From Hofstenia miamia (lineage: Eukaryota; Xenacoelomorpha; Acoela): DNA of 64,000 nucleotides. Shown piece by piece: positions 22,478 through 35,197 of the stretch (its first letter is position 1; each line of letters starts with the position of its first letter). The notes beneath the pieces are model-generated. The model was not told where the DNA came from. It was given only the letters and a program-made list of their open reading frames with translations, and ran no database searches. Both the position numbers and the translations under genes were made by a program. The DNA lies in NCBI GenBank assembly GCA_004352715.1, contig SCFE01000064.1, positions 1,590,226 to 1,654,225 of the forward strand, given 5' to 3'.

Positions 22478-22514
<37 letters not shown>

Positions 22515-22532
22515 ATTTTTATTATTATTATT
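22478..22532. repeat. (TTA)n tract, 5' flank of R4/Dong-like element
   Basis: ATT/TTA trinucleotides at 22478-22513 and 22520-22532, directly abutting the element 5' end. Confidence 0.95.
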
Positions 22533-23376
22533 AACCAAAGAGCTTATATGCAATTACATTTGGACTTTACAAGATGAAACTCAGCTTTAGAAGCACGCAA
22601 ATAGCTGGTTTTAACTGAATACTTATTTGGAAGCCTATGTAGACTTTAATGGATTGATTGATTTATTAAATACTTCTGATGGTTTTATTCATATTTAAAA
22701 CATTTTCATGTTTGCAATTAAATAGGATAAATTCAGTTAGAATCGCTAAATTTTGGAAATATATTATTTTAGGTTGCTTAACCTGCTTCCTTTTTAAAGG
22801 ACAAACCGTTTTTCCAAATTTAGAAAGAATTTTCTCCAAGCTTATTATCAAATTTGAAAAAAATTGGGGAATTGGTCGGTCTATTGGGGAACACACCTCA
22901 GTGCAATGTGAAACATTTCCATTACGGCGTATTGCTGTGGCGGAGGTTGTTGAAAAGATTAACAAGTTTTCTTTGAAAATTTTGAATGTTTAAAAAATAT
23001 TAAAGTTCTCTCCAAACCGTGTTTTTATGTATTTAGAAGGTTTTGAGCCCATGGAAGCAACAAAGAACTTTGACTGTTTCTTGATGTATGCAAAGATATT
23101 CCAAACCCATTGAAGCGTACCCTGCGCAAAGTCAGAAGTCGCCGGGCCAACGCGCGGATTTAGAGCGAAAAAAAGAGGAGACTCTCTTCTATCATGTGGT
23201 GCGTTCAGATTGAGCACACCATTAATAGTTTTTAGTTATATGCCTTTATAAAAATTTTATAGGATCATGAAGCACTGAGAGTATTAATTTTCTGATATTG
23301 TTAGTTTTCTTGTTAGAGGTTTTTGGTCTAAAACAGAGCACCCTGTAAGTGAATTTGACGTAATTTTTTTATTTAG
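22533..23376. other. No gene identified; GC-elevated patch at 23090-23220
   Basis: Short ORFs on both strands without recognisable domains. The patch near 23150 (CGCCGGGCCAACGCGCGG) is unusually GC-rich for the locus and unexplained. Confidence 0.35.
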
Positions 23377-23493
23377 GTAATTCGAAATTAAGCAAATACG
23401 TAGTAAACTTCTCTGAACTTAGCAAAGACGATGATGATGGTGAAATAATTGAAGGCAACGCTAAGACTTGCAAATCTCATCAATGTCTCAAAT
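23377..23493 (+). CDS. Candidate internal exon, unknown protein
   Basis: A 117-bp plus-strand open segment between acceptor TTTTTTATTTAG and donor AAAT|GTATGT, entering and leaving in phase 1 (a symmetric exon). It encodes 38 residues of polar, acidic sequence (SKYVVNFSELSKDDDDGEII) ending in a two-cysteine cluster (KTCKSHQCLK). Flanking sequence is AT-rich and non-coding. Phase 1-1 exons with cysteines are common in extracellular modular proteins, but no domain was recognised and no neighbouring exon was found, so this could be chance. Confidence 0.35.
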
Positions 23494-26400
23494 GTATGTA
23501 CTTTTTCATTTGTTGCTAAAATTAAATTTACTCAAAGCATCAACATTAATTGTAATATTTTTATAACATATTTCCAATTGTTACCTAATTTATCTATCAC
23601 GATTTATAACTTTAGCTTCCTTGATGTTTGCATTTATAAAGCTAGTACCTTAGCTCTTATTTCAGTATTTGATATGTTCACTTGTTCATTGAGGTTTCAT
23701 GGTAAATATACATTTTGTTACTAGACCAAATAAAGTAAGTGATCTTGTCATATCACATTGCTAGTTAAGTAGTCGTTCATTAAACTTGAAATCGTTTGCG
23801 CTTAGCCTTAAGCCATCATAGTAACTATAGTGTAATTAGAAATGATTAAATTCATTGTAGTAACATCAATACATTAATTAATGGCATGTATTTTGCCTCC
23901 GCGTTTTTGTGACTCTTTGTTCTTGCAAATTTCAGGAACTTTGCCTTAACTCTTATGTAATGTATATATACTAAATATCTGAGAATTTTACATGTGCATT
24001 TTGCATCGAAGTCTTGCTGTTTAGTTTAGAACTGTATTTTATGTTTTCACATTGTTTAACCATAATTTTTACAATTTGTTATTGGCAAAAAGAGGTTTTA
24101 AAAAGTTATTTATTTTTAGCTTTGATAAAGTCGAAAATATACTCTTATAATAATTGAGTTAGTGCGCAATGAACAGTATGTGTTATAGTTTCATTAATTC
24201 AATTCCACTTACTTGTCACGCATTTTTCAAACGGATTGCAAATGATCTTTCACACTTACATCCGCAAATTTATTTTGGGAATGTTTATTTCTTCAAAAAA
24301 AGTTTTCGTGATTTCCGCCGCCAATCTCGACAGTTATGACTATTTATTCTACCATTTACCCTGAATTTAAACTCATCTATCCTAATTTTCAAACTGGTTT
24401 CTTTTCACTTGTTCATCAACAATCCATACGATCTAAAGTTTCTTTCAATAGTATTTGATAGAATTTAAACTTTTAAGGATTGAAGTTCAACATTCTGTAG
24501 AATCAAGCAATGGGATTTTGTAGAGTTGGGCGCCAGCCAGCTGAGCCGCCGACATATTTTAGGTCAGCCAGCTGCCAGAAAATTTAGACGGTTGAGCCGA
24601 TTGATACCTAGAACTATATCAAGACAAAAGAAATGTGTAATAAAAAAGAAACCGCATTTAACGTGTTTGATGTGGTAGTGTTTGATTGGGTTATGTCTTA
24701 TTAATCAGATTGCCTATAACCGCGTGATGAACCTTTTTGCAGATAGATAGTTTCACAATGCTACTTGCATCACATACGGTTTTTACAGAGCTATTGACCT
24801 TTTAGGATTTTTATATCGAATATTATACAGCCCTTTTCGGGTCTACGTCGCCACTAGTAGTCGGCTGGTGGTGGCGCCTACCTCTAGGGCTTTGGAGCTA
24901 GTGCAAAAGACTTAACTCAAATACACTATCTGTATCAGTTGGTTATATCAAATATAATTGCTGTTTGCACGAGAGCAAACTTTGAACTATCGAAATGGTT
25001 CATTTCTAAAACGCAAAATTCAAAATGCATAGTCGTATATCTGCATGCTTTAGGGTTTTTTCGCAGTTTCTACTTTTTATCAATTAGCGTGAATTTTATA
25101 CTATATAAAGTAGAAGAAGGTATTCGTAGAACTTTTTATTGTTTTATATGTATCCACCTAACAGGTTGGTTTCTTTAGATCTTTTTATATGATTGATTAG
25201 CCAATTGTAAGCGTGCTTGTTTGATTATTTTACCATTAGTATTTTGTTCTTTATCATCATCATCACGCTAACGAATGCAAACATTTTCTCAATAAAAAAC
25301 AACGCTTGCCTGCAGGATTTTGAAACATTCTGAATGCAATTGTTAGGATATTGATGTGGCTAAAATCACATGTACAACAGGAGCTGGTGGTTTAAGGTGG
25401 TATCCCCCCTCCCCTCCCCTCCCCAAGTCAAAGTTCAAATTTCAAAAAACATATCGAAATTCAGTTTTGGCCATAAATGTATTTCTTATGCAAATTGATT
25501 TTAACCAAAATATCATATTTGCTAAAAAAGTGAATTTCGTAATCGAAGTAAACAAATGTTGCCTAGCAACGGAACTCTAGCAACAAAAGTCCCTTTTTCG
25601 CTCATTATCTCTCAATTGAATTTCTTAACATAAAAACACCAGAAAAACTAACCCGGAAGTTTTTTTGTAGTAGTTGATATCATTTTATATAAATGGGATT
25701 TTCTCAAAATAATTTTTTTTAATTTTGAAAGTTTCAAAAAATAATTACTCTAAAGATATTCAATTGATGTTTCCAGAAATATTATCTAGCTACTGAAGAT
25801 CAATGTCATCCGAAATAGAAATATTATACAGCACAATAATAGCAACCTTTAGAAATGACTGTAAATACATATATAACCAAACATTATTTTGCTTAGATCC
25901 TAGTTCAGAACCTTTATGTGCAAATTTAATTTTTGAACTATATATTCACATTTTGCTATAATTATTTAAGATTTCCCTTTTATGGCTATTTTTGGCCAAA
26001 ATATTTTAAGGTAATGTACTAAGAAAAAAATTGCCCATTTTTATGCAAAATTTCTTAAACTTGTGCTCATGTGATATTTTGGTCCTCCAAGATGCAATAA
26101 CAATTTGGACAAAAAACCCGAATGTGGCCTTGGAGCGTGAGAAATTGTTACAAATTCAAGTCTAATCGTTCTGCGTAAGCCCATTTTTTCACATTTGATA
26201 TAGCTATGTTGTATATTTAGAAATGGTGATAAATCTGAATACAAAATGAAATAATTAAAATAGCATAGTAGCTTTTTTCTCTAATTTATCTTCCTTGGAC
26301 ATTTGCTATATATCATATTTACAAAATAATTGCATACTAGATTTTACAAGTTTAAATATAAAAATAAATTTCAGCCTTGACCTTTAATCTCAATAATACT

Positions 26401-27103
26401 AGCATTTTGACTGTAGATAATTTCAAGTAATTAGTAGTTTTCTTGGCATTGTTTACGGCATAAAAAGCAGCAGTACACAAAGAATAAGGGTAGTAGTTCA
26501 GTAATGTATGGGTGGCTTTCCGGTTCTACTGAGAAGTCTGCTATTGTTATTTTAGAATGACGACAAAACGCAGAGAAATATATGCAAAAAAATGATTATC
26601 ACGATAATGATTCTATGCTTAAGCACGATGAAATTAGAATACAGTTGTGGACATAAATTTGTAAACGCATTTATCACGAAATATTTTGGTGATGATACCA
26701 GAAATACTTCTGATTTATTCTACAATCGTAAATCTTTTTATACTGAATTCAATTTTTTATGAATTTGCTTTTCAGATATTTAGTTTTTTCTGTATCCTTG
26801 TACATGGGCATCCTAAAATCTAATTGAATAAATCTTCATTGTATGCGAAATCCAACAAAGTAATTGTTTTTAACATACAAAGTTTGTTATTTGTGCAAAA
26901 TTTCTAAGCGCTGTACATAAAAGTTTTGTAAATATTGATGTGCAAACTACAGAAATCCAATTACATTGGTTAAATATATATGAAAATCAGTAATATAGTG
27001 TTATTTTTTTCAAATTTCCACATAAATATTTCCAAAACTTTTAGGCACGGGTCTTTAAAAATTTGCAGAAAGAGCAAACTTTGCTGGTCAAATACAATAG
27101 ATA
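23494..27103. other. No gene seen
   Basis: AT-rich. Small compositional islands at 24530-24600 (a repeated AGCCAGCTG word), 24838-24905 and a C-rich CCCCTCCCCT run at 25404-25425. No exon or element could be supported. Confidence 0.45.
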
Positions 27104-27930
27104 TGATAAGATAAAATATTCTTTATTCATATAAATATTTACAATTAAAACTGATAATTTATCTGAATTCGTCAAAAATATACAAAAATACATACAAATA
27201 CATACAAAAGCAAAAAAATACTATAGAATAAACCTAACACGCTAGGGAGAGTTTTTAAGTACGGGTTATTAAATAATCATTGTTGCAGAATTTGTACCCT
27301 AGCCATGATTTACCTGAGATATACTTTTGCTTAAGATAAATTTTTGTTTGCTTCTTAAAAGCTCTTAGTTTTTCAATATTCTTTACCTCTAGGTAATGAA
27401 TTTCCTGTTCGAATAGCAGTATTAATGAATGATTCCTTCCAAACTTTTTTCTTTACTTAAAATGTTTTGATCTGCAGTTCTGTTTATAAAAAACCAGGAA
27501 TTGAAATCGTATTATAAGGTGGTAAGTTCTTGATGAATTTGAAAAATGTCAACATAGTATTCAAAATGACATGAAACATTGCACAAGCTCTTCACTGCAT
27601 TATTATCTTTGACATGTTTCTTATATCGATGGCTAATTTTTGAACTATAGCATTAATGTGAGATTCAAAATTTAGATTAGAATAAAAAATTACTGACAGT
27701 AATCAGAGTCATTCCAGTTAACTAGTTTTTCATTGCCCGTTCCACTGAAACCCCATTTTGGCCTGTAAGATTTACCCTGTTGTTCATTGGATTTGGGGTC
27801 AATTTTGAAGTACGTTAATATTTAACGTGCTTAAATTTAAAATAATTGTTGAGTGTGTCCCTCACTCTACAAGCAGAAGTAGGTCCGTAGTTGAAATGAT
27901 ATCAGACTTCCTTCCCATGCCTTCTAAAAA
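27104..27930 (-). mobile_element. LINE 3' part with short GATAA tail
   Basis: Same family as 9732-10062. The minus strand ends GYKFCNNDYLITRT-stop (27255-27257), then 3' UTR and two GATAA units. Upstream, many-times-broken frames still show LINE ORF2 C-terminal features, such as KISHRYKKHVKDNNAVKSL and a WFFINRTADQN-like block. Heavily decayed. Confidence 0.7.
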
Positions 27931-30279
27931 GATATCGAATTAATCTCTTCGAATGTCTGGATCTCACGAAAATGGAATATTTTAATTTTTGGATTAAAAA
28001 TGAAGTTTCGTTTTACTTTTTTTGTCCTTTTCTACAACTAATAGTACTCGAATGGCAAAATGCTAAAATTCAAAATTGCGTTTATATTCAAAATAATCAA
28101 GAAAAATTATGGAACCTCTAAATTCATTTCCAGGATTCTAGTATACAATAATATCTATATTGGCTTAGAACAGTTGGTTCCATAATTGCCATTCCTACAC
28201 TATTCATTGTATTTGCTTTATTTATAAATAATTGATGATATTGTGAAAACTTTTTATATTTTGTTTGATGGAGATGGTAAAAATTGTTTCTGAATTACAT
28301 ATATTTCATTAGGAGAGAAATACGTTGTTTTTTAATTGAAAATGTTTCAATATTGCATTCATACCAATATACACTAATTATTGTGATAAAATGAATAAAA
28401 GCATATATGAAGATGTATTTTTCTAACCTAATAATAAGTTGTTTTTCATTGATTTGGTTAAAAATATAAATTTACGTAAAGAAAATTGTAGGCTTTGCAA
28501 AAATATTTTAAGAATTTCAATGATAAATATCATTTTTGAAGGACAGAGTCATAGAAGTTGAGATGAAACGCGGCTACTGCTTCCGCAAAATGTTTGAATT
28601 TGGAAAACCGGATTCTAAGCCATCTGAAGTTACAAATTTATATTGCAATTTTGTATTTCTTGAAAAACTATATAATATCGATGAAGACTCTTCTTAATTC
28701 ATTTCAAGTGTTGAAATGGCAATTGGTTAAAAATGGTAAATGTAACTATTTTTTGCAGCTTCTCTTTTATGTAAAAATCTGGAAAATGCATTTTATTAGG
28801 TATATTTTTGTTACTATTATCCTAAATTTTCCTCTTTTGATATGGAAATGCCGCTGGTAGTTTCAGACATGATTTGGTGTTGGAAACTCTTTTTAGTTAC
28901 TTAAGATATTACTTACTTATGGTATTCAAGAAGTCTGCGAAATCCTAGTTGAATTAACATTTACAACCGGGAATTTATTTTGTAAGCTTTATTGCCTACT
29001 GCAAATTTGCACTACAGTATGCGTGTATGTCCTTGTTTATTGTTTTGTGCGTAAACACAAATGTTTGTTCATTTTTACAATTGTAAATATTAGGCAAAGC
29101 ATGTTTATCTTTTGTCTAAAAATTCTCAAGTTTGAATCAATGTGCCATTTATAATAACACATTAATAATGTGAGCTTTTGGTTGCTAAAGATTCAACCCT
29201 AAATTTTTAAGTATGTGCATACAGAACAGTAGCTAAAATTGGTTTTTGTGAATACAATTTATTTATTTCCAGCTTGTCATATACTAATACAACATCTGAT
29301 GTATCAGAGACAAAACCTGAGTTTTTCAAGTCTAGATTTTTTTAAGAAACGCAATAGTAGACGTAACAATGGACATGGGTTGTTTCTTTATAAACTTGAA
29401 ATGCAAAACTGTTCATTTATTTGAATTCTACATCATGCTTTATTATAACCAAATTTATAGTTAAGAATACAATAATTACTATTAAATATTGTAATTGGTT
29501 TTAGATTTTAGGCCAAACTAACTTGAAAATTAGTGATATAACAGTATTGCAATAATTGTTATACTTAAAATCACCATTGAATGTATACATATATATAATA
29601 ATGAGTTTAGTTTCGAAGCTAGCTATCTAAATTCTCATTTTTACAAAACAAAATATATTTATATCTGATTAAAATGCATAGCTACATTTATTTTATAAGT
29701 GAGATATTCTTGCTAACTGCAAAATTTTTTCTACTTTGTGTTTCTCTAGAATAGCAGAAACAAGAACATTGGGACCCGTTATTTGGTAACCGGATCTGTC
29801 TCAGCCTGTTTGCTTAATAAAAAATTGATGTTCATTCTCTGCTCGTTCTGATTAGAGCTTTTTACCAATATCATTAATTTGTTTGAAACCTAACAAAAGT
29901 AACAAATTAACCAACTATATGTAAAAAACAACAATTTTAAAAGTAACTCTGGCGAGGTTATTTGTTAAATGCTGCATTGAGTAAATCAGCTTTTGAAGTC
30001 ACTCTCTGTATATGTATCGTGTACAACTGCCCTGAAATAAGTAAATAACTTTTGATTATGCAATGATCATTTCATTCAAAGGTGTAAGGTAGCATAATTG
30101 CATTTCAGAGGACATTCGTTTATTTTTGGTATTCGATTATTTTTCAAGTCTCCACAACATACCATTCTTCAATAATATTTGAAATAATGATTTCTGACAT
30201 TAGTTTTTAGTATTTAATTGTTCATGTCTTTTTATACATAGGGCACTTTAGGCATCTGTATTAGTAATCATGTGAAAAT

Positions 30280-30327
<48 letters not shown>

Positions 30328-31280
30328 TATATATATATATATATATATATATAAATATAAATGCAATGTTTTGCTCTCAACCTTCTCCTTAATTTAGTGT
30401 CCCTTCCTTAATTCATTTTGCATGTTTTAGACGTTTATGCAGAAAAATGTTTACTTAATTCATGTGAGAACTAAAGTCTTGAATTCCAGTGTTCTATTTT
30501 TTGGCAAATGCTACAATTTTTCACGTGATATAAGGAACTGCATTTAAGATTGTAAATAAACTTGTAAACAAAGTTATGTAAAAAATTTACTAAGAAAATA
30601 AAGTATTTGAATTTGACGTATATTTAGTGTGGCAAAACTCCATTAATAAATTTATGAAATATATTAAAGCACGTAATTTATTTTTCATATATTGTAGTGC
30701 GGCAAGATGTCTTCCTATAATTACAAAACATCTGCATTTAGTATTGATTCTGCAAACATCCTTTGAAAGTACATTGTTTTGAAACATCAATTATGCATTA
30801 AGGATGCTATTTCTTTGTTATGCATTCCTAAGCTCAGTCGAGACTTTAAATTATTTGTTTGACTGTACAAAAATTCATCGTAAATCGCCTTAAGAAATGC
30901 AAAGCAGTTATTTTATTAGAATGTAACATGCCAAATTGCAAATAATCTCTAATCAATTTAGACTTCTCATCCTCTCAGTTAATATTTAGATGGAAAATCT
31001 TACTTTTGAATTTCAACATTAAATGATTGATTTCTGCACTAGGATGAAGAGACGGTTTCGCATTCTTTTTAATTCAATTCTAATAATTATAGAAAAATAA
31101 TGCGCTAGAATGCTATCGATGCCTTTCGCCAAGTTTCAAGGAGCTGATTGGCAACTAAGCAAAGAATTATACCAATCGTACACTTCTCTGTTTATTCAAA
31201 ATTGTCACTTTTTCGAAATGGATATACATTACATACAAGTTTATGCTTAAGCTTAGTAAACACAATATTTGAATAAATTA
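27931..31280. other. No gene seen
   Basis: AT-rich, with a long compound (TA)n at 30283-30353. Short ORFs lack coding character. Confidence 0.45.
30283..30353. repeat. Compound (TA)n microsatellite
   Basis: Two TA runs separated by a short GTTT interruption; about 70 bases. Confidence 0.95.
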
Positions 31281-31829
31281 CTGTTGTAATCAACAGGCTT
31301 GAGGCGTGTGTTGTGTACAGAACACAACACAACATGTTGTTTTTTTATCTATTGATTTGTTCAATACGAAAGACCAATATATATATATATATATTCTACC
31401 AAACTGATATTCAATACAATTGTAGATCGTAGTAAAGCTTCAGTAGTTACCATAATTCAAAAGAATCCACGTTCTAGTCCTGATGATTTTTTGAAATTAT
31501 CGCCCGATCTCTTTTGTATCGTTTTTCGCAAATGTAATGGATCATTTGAAAACCCACCAATTTGAGAGTATTTTGACTCAACTGAGCTACTTAATAACAA
31601 AGTTTCCGGATATCCCAAAAATCACTCAACGGAGACAATTCTGATAAATCTTCAAGAAAATGTTACTCGCTCTCTAATTCAAAGAAAATCGATCATCATA
31701 ATATACTTATTTATGTGAACAGTTTTTGATACAATAGAACGTCATGTTTTTCCCCACATAGTCCAAGAATTCATCTTCTTCGTTATGAAAGCAGCAGAAT
31801 TGTTACTTAATTATCTACACAATTTCTAG

Positions 31830-31888
31830 GTGTAAATTACAAAACCGCAATTGTAAATTACATCAGCTCAAACGTAAATTACAAAACT
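31830..31888 (-). repeat. Diverged inverted units of the 21-bp minisatellite
   Basis: Three copies of GTAAATTAC(A)-type sequence (GTAAATTACAAAACCGCAAT and variants), the reverse complement of the unit that makes up the array at 32083. They are older and degenerate. Confidence 0.6.
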
Positions 31889-32082
31889 AAAAGATAATCA
31901 ATGAAGCTATAACGGAAACAACATCGTTGTGCGTTCTGCCCATCATACCACAACATTGTATATGGCTGCAATGAATGGAGAAGTTATTCATCCTGGAGTC
32001 TAATATCCTTTTCTGTAATATGAATTCACGAAAGCTTTTCAATGTTAATTATGTTGTCTCAAAATGTATTTTGAAAGTGCCA

Positions 32083-32334
32083 TCTAAATTTTGTAATTTA
32101 CAATCGAAATTTTGTAATTTACAATCGAAATTTTGTAATTTACAATCGAAATTTTGTAATTTACAATCGAAATTTTGTAATTTACAATCGAAATTTTGTA
32201 ATTTACAATCGAAATTTTGTAATTTACAATCGAAATTTTGTAATTTACAATCGAAATTTTGTAATTTACAATCGAAATTTTGTAATTTACAATCGAAATT
32301 TTGTAATTTACAATCGAAATTTTGTAATTTGCAA
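32083..32334. repeat. 21-bp minisatellite, 12 units
   Basis: Twelve near-perfect 21-bp units, each containing the near-palindrome TTGTAATTTACAA (6-bp arms, 1-base centre). Because 21 is divisible by three, both strands stay open: the plus frame reads SKFCNLQ twelve times and the minus frame KLQNFDC. These peptides are a by-product of the repeat and I do not annotate a gene. Confidence 0.95.
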
Positions 32335-33289
32335 TTGGGATTTTGAAAATTATGCCTAGAAATGGTGTAGATAAGCGCATGCAACGAAGTGATCAATTTC
32401 ATTGGATAATCGATAGTGGGAGCTTCAACAAGATAGTCCGCAAGGCTCCAAGCTGCCTTCCACAATTTTCAAAATGCACACAATACCGCTTAGTACACTT
32501 CTAAATGACTTAAGTGTTATTTATTACATGTATGAGGACAATGTTCAGCTTGTTTTTGAAGTTACGACAACATTTCTCTTACCGCAGACAACATTCCCTA
32601 TGTCACAAGATGTATCAGTGATATGTGCAGCAAGCAAAGGTTAAGGCTTAATCCATGTAAATCCGAGGTGATCTATGTTCATGACAAATCTGCATCTTCG
32701 AATATATTAACAGTGTGTATTGCAAATGATACTATTTCAATTTCAAAATCCAATCAATTCGAATTCTTGGTGTTAACATAAATTCTAAATGGATAAGGAA
32801 AAATTAGTTAGTCAATCGTGTATCCCGCACATGTTTGGGTGCTTTGAGAAAAATATATAATGCTCGTTAATCCCTTAGGTGTAATTCTATTCTACTCAAA
32901 TGCTAGTGAAGTCCATCATAATGTCTCAAATAGATTAAGCCAACTCAATGTTCTTAATATTCCAAAGTGAATATTGTTTAAATAGCATGCAAGCACAAGG
33001 TGTTCTCAAGATATATTGAAAATTTTAATAATGATCGAAGGATCAGTATTCAAACAAGGGTCTTGTACAGAATTTTAAAAGAGCATGTATTGAAAATGTT
33101 TGTATAAATCCAAAAGTTAATTATTTGTCAAATGTCTTCTGCAATGATGATATAGTAGAAATAGTGCGTCTAACTGCTGGGAACAAAAATATAACTAATT
33201 GCTCACATACCTGCATTAAACATTTCTGATTTTAGAAGATTCTGTTAAGAATTACATAGGACGCATAAAAAGAAAAATTAAAATACATC

Positions 33290-35040
33290 TTCAACAATAG
33301 TTTTAATTTAATGCATTAAGCAATGTAACTAAGTAACCTAAGCATTTTTTGACAATTCATGAGAGTTTCTATAGCAAATTTTTAAACGATAATTACTGAC
33401 GAACTAATAGCAATATCTAAAATCCGAAAAGTAGAGAATTGTATCTTCCTTCGCCTTGGGGCAGCAGAATTTGGGTGGTCTATTTACAAAAACAATAGTT
33501 GAGGTTAGTTATTGCCGCTATGGACATTAGACTACATTATTACCTGAATATAAGACATGGGAAGAATTTGAATACGTTTACTGTAATATATGCTGTGTAA
33601 ACTTTGCATCCCTAATTGTACATAGAAAGCTATTCTTGGGGAAGAGACGGCGAGCAGCAGCTATCAAGGAACACAAAAAAGTGCTAAAACTGTTCTATTT
33701 ACAACGAATCGCTCTTTCTTATATACAAGTGAATATCAACATATTTACAATTTACAGATTAACATGAAAAAATTTGGTCTGGCAGATACAACAACCAGTA
33801 CCGATACTACACGGAAATCGCGTTTTTCACAGACTAGAAGTACATTCATGTACTTCATGGACAGGGGAGCAAATTCACCAATAGATGGGCTTTAATATTC
33901 AATCACTTCCAAATTGATTAGTAGGATTGGAGAAAATTGTTTGGAAATGAGTACAACCTGATTTTATCATAATAGACCCAGCAGGCAGCTTAGCGATAAG
34001 TACACAAGAACAAAGATATAGATGGTTTTTTAGGAATGCATTATTGTGAGAAATACTGAAATTATGAAATCTAATAATATTTTTGAAATCATTTTAATTA
34101 TTACAAGCAATCCATTCTTAAAACTGTGATTTTAAGTTAAATCAACGAAAATTATTGAATTACTATTTATGTTTAGAAAGTTTTCAAAGGTATTTAGATT
34201 TAATCCATTGAAAAATCTCATTGAAACAACAAGGTAATGTAGTTCAAAATTTGTAGTGAAGAAAATAGACAGAAGCATGCCTATATTGTTTCTTCTAATA
34301 TATGACAATACAATATATCAAATGAAAAACTAAAACATCCCTAATATTAGAAAATGTGCAATATAGTTTTTTAGAATCTGCTTGGTATAATATGCTAGGA
34401 TAAATGACTAAATTCAAGGCCTCTTAAATTTTTATAGTAGGTCTTGCTAAGTTACAAGTAAAATTATTATTAATCGTATTGAGACTTATATTCTTGATAA
34501 ACTGCTTTTTAATTATTAAGTCTATAACTTTGATTTTTCGCACTGGGATTGTGAGTTCGAATTTCAACATAACATTTTTATTAATATGTTCACAATTATT
34601 TTGATAGATGTACATGTACACATAATAGAGCTCAAAATTGAATTCAGTGTGAGAACTTATTTCCTTTGCAATCTTTTCTATGAATTTATTTTGAAATTTT
34701 AGAAATTTTGATATTTAAAATCTTATATTCAAGGTTTTGATGGCAATTCGTCAACGTAATGGGATTTTAACAAGACTTTGATTGTAAATATTTCTGAAAT
34801 ATCGAGAACATTCATACAACATTTGTTTATTTAGTACGCTTCTCAAGCCAAAATTTTTTTATATTGGATTTTACTATTAGAATCTTCTAACTAGACTTGA
34901 GAAAAGTTGCACAAAACAAATCATTTATATAAAATGGTATACTCAAAAACAGTTGCCACAAACACTTTTTAGAAAAATCAAAATATATGTAAGTATGTAA
35001 GTTATTTATTAAGAATTAATGAAAAAATTGAAATGCAAAC
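33290..35040. other. No gene seen
   Basis: AT-rich. 33590-33900 has slightly coding-like words but is broken by stops and unassigned. Confidence 0.4.
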
Positions 35041-35197
35041 CATTATAACACGGTTCCTTGCAGACTGAACATTTTTTGGCGAATTTTAGGCCGTAGCAAG
35101 TTAAGCAGAAAAGGTTATCTCGTACAAAATAGAACTGTTTTCCTTTTAGTTGGTACTTGCACTCGCTACAAACGAAGCATGCTAGGTGATATTTTTT
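35041..35197 (-). CDS. LIM-domain protein, internal exon
   Basis: A 157-bp minus-strand exon between acceptor AAATATTCAG and donor TATAATG|GTTTGC. It encodes the second half of one LIM domain, H-x2-C-x2-C-x2-C-x17-C-x2-C (KKYHLACFVCSECKYQLKG, then FCLTC), followed by YGLKFAKKCSVCKEPC, which contains the first C-x2-C of the next LIM domain. LIM domains are double zinc fingers that mediate protein contacts in cytoskeletal and nuclear proteins. Tandem LIMs spaced like this are typical of multi-LIM proteins (FHL, prickle/testin or paxillin type), but which one cannot be told from one exon. Neighbouring exons were not found; introns must be long. Confidence 0.75.

Larger units (their letters stand above)
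19181..22478 (-). mobile_element. R4/Dong-like non-LTR retrotransposon in a (TAA)n target
   Basis: About 3.3 kb on the minus strand, nearly complete: 5' UTR, N-terminal region, reverse transcriptase, CCHC finger and a PD-(D/E)XK restriction-like endonuclease. It has no poly(A) and is flanked on both sides by TTA tracts (TAA on its coding strand). R4/Dong-type elements with restriction-like endonucleases are known and Dong targets TAA repeats, so structure and location agree. It is GC-rich against its surroundings, implying recent arrival. The frame is broken several times, and two internal (TAA)n tracts sit in the RT, so this copy is dead. Confidence 0.88.
31440..33250 (+). mobile_element. 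LINE reverse-transcriptase remnant containing a minisatellite
   Basis: Before the array, a frame reads STELLNNKVSGYPKNHSTET, then after a stop TVFDTIERHVF, matching the LINE RT blocks QSGFRxxHSTET and KAFDTIxH (motif A). After the array, YYMYEDNVQLVF is a decayed motif C (normally YADD), followed by CSKQRLRLNPCKSEVIYV and then FEFL plus a frame change to NINSKW (normally FLGVxxD). The order is that of a CR1/L2/Jockey-like RT on the plus strand, with the motif B region largely replaced by non-LINE sequence and the array. It is dead, with several stops and frameshifts. Confidence 0.75.

Noticed and set aside
22666-23217. ORFs of 75-104 codons on both strands after the R4/Dong element
   Set aside because: Overlapping on opposite strands, no domain, no splice borders.
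32083-32334. CRISPR-like array
   Set aside because: The units are directly adjacent with no unique spacers, and the genome is animal; it is a plain minisatellite.
31975-32465. Repeat protein (SKFCNLQ)12 or (KLQNFDC)12
   Set aside because: A 21-bp minisatellite stays open in several frames on both strands; no start context, splice sites or flanking coding sequence.
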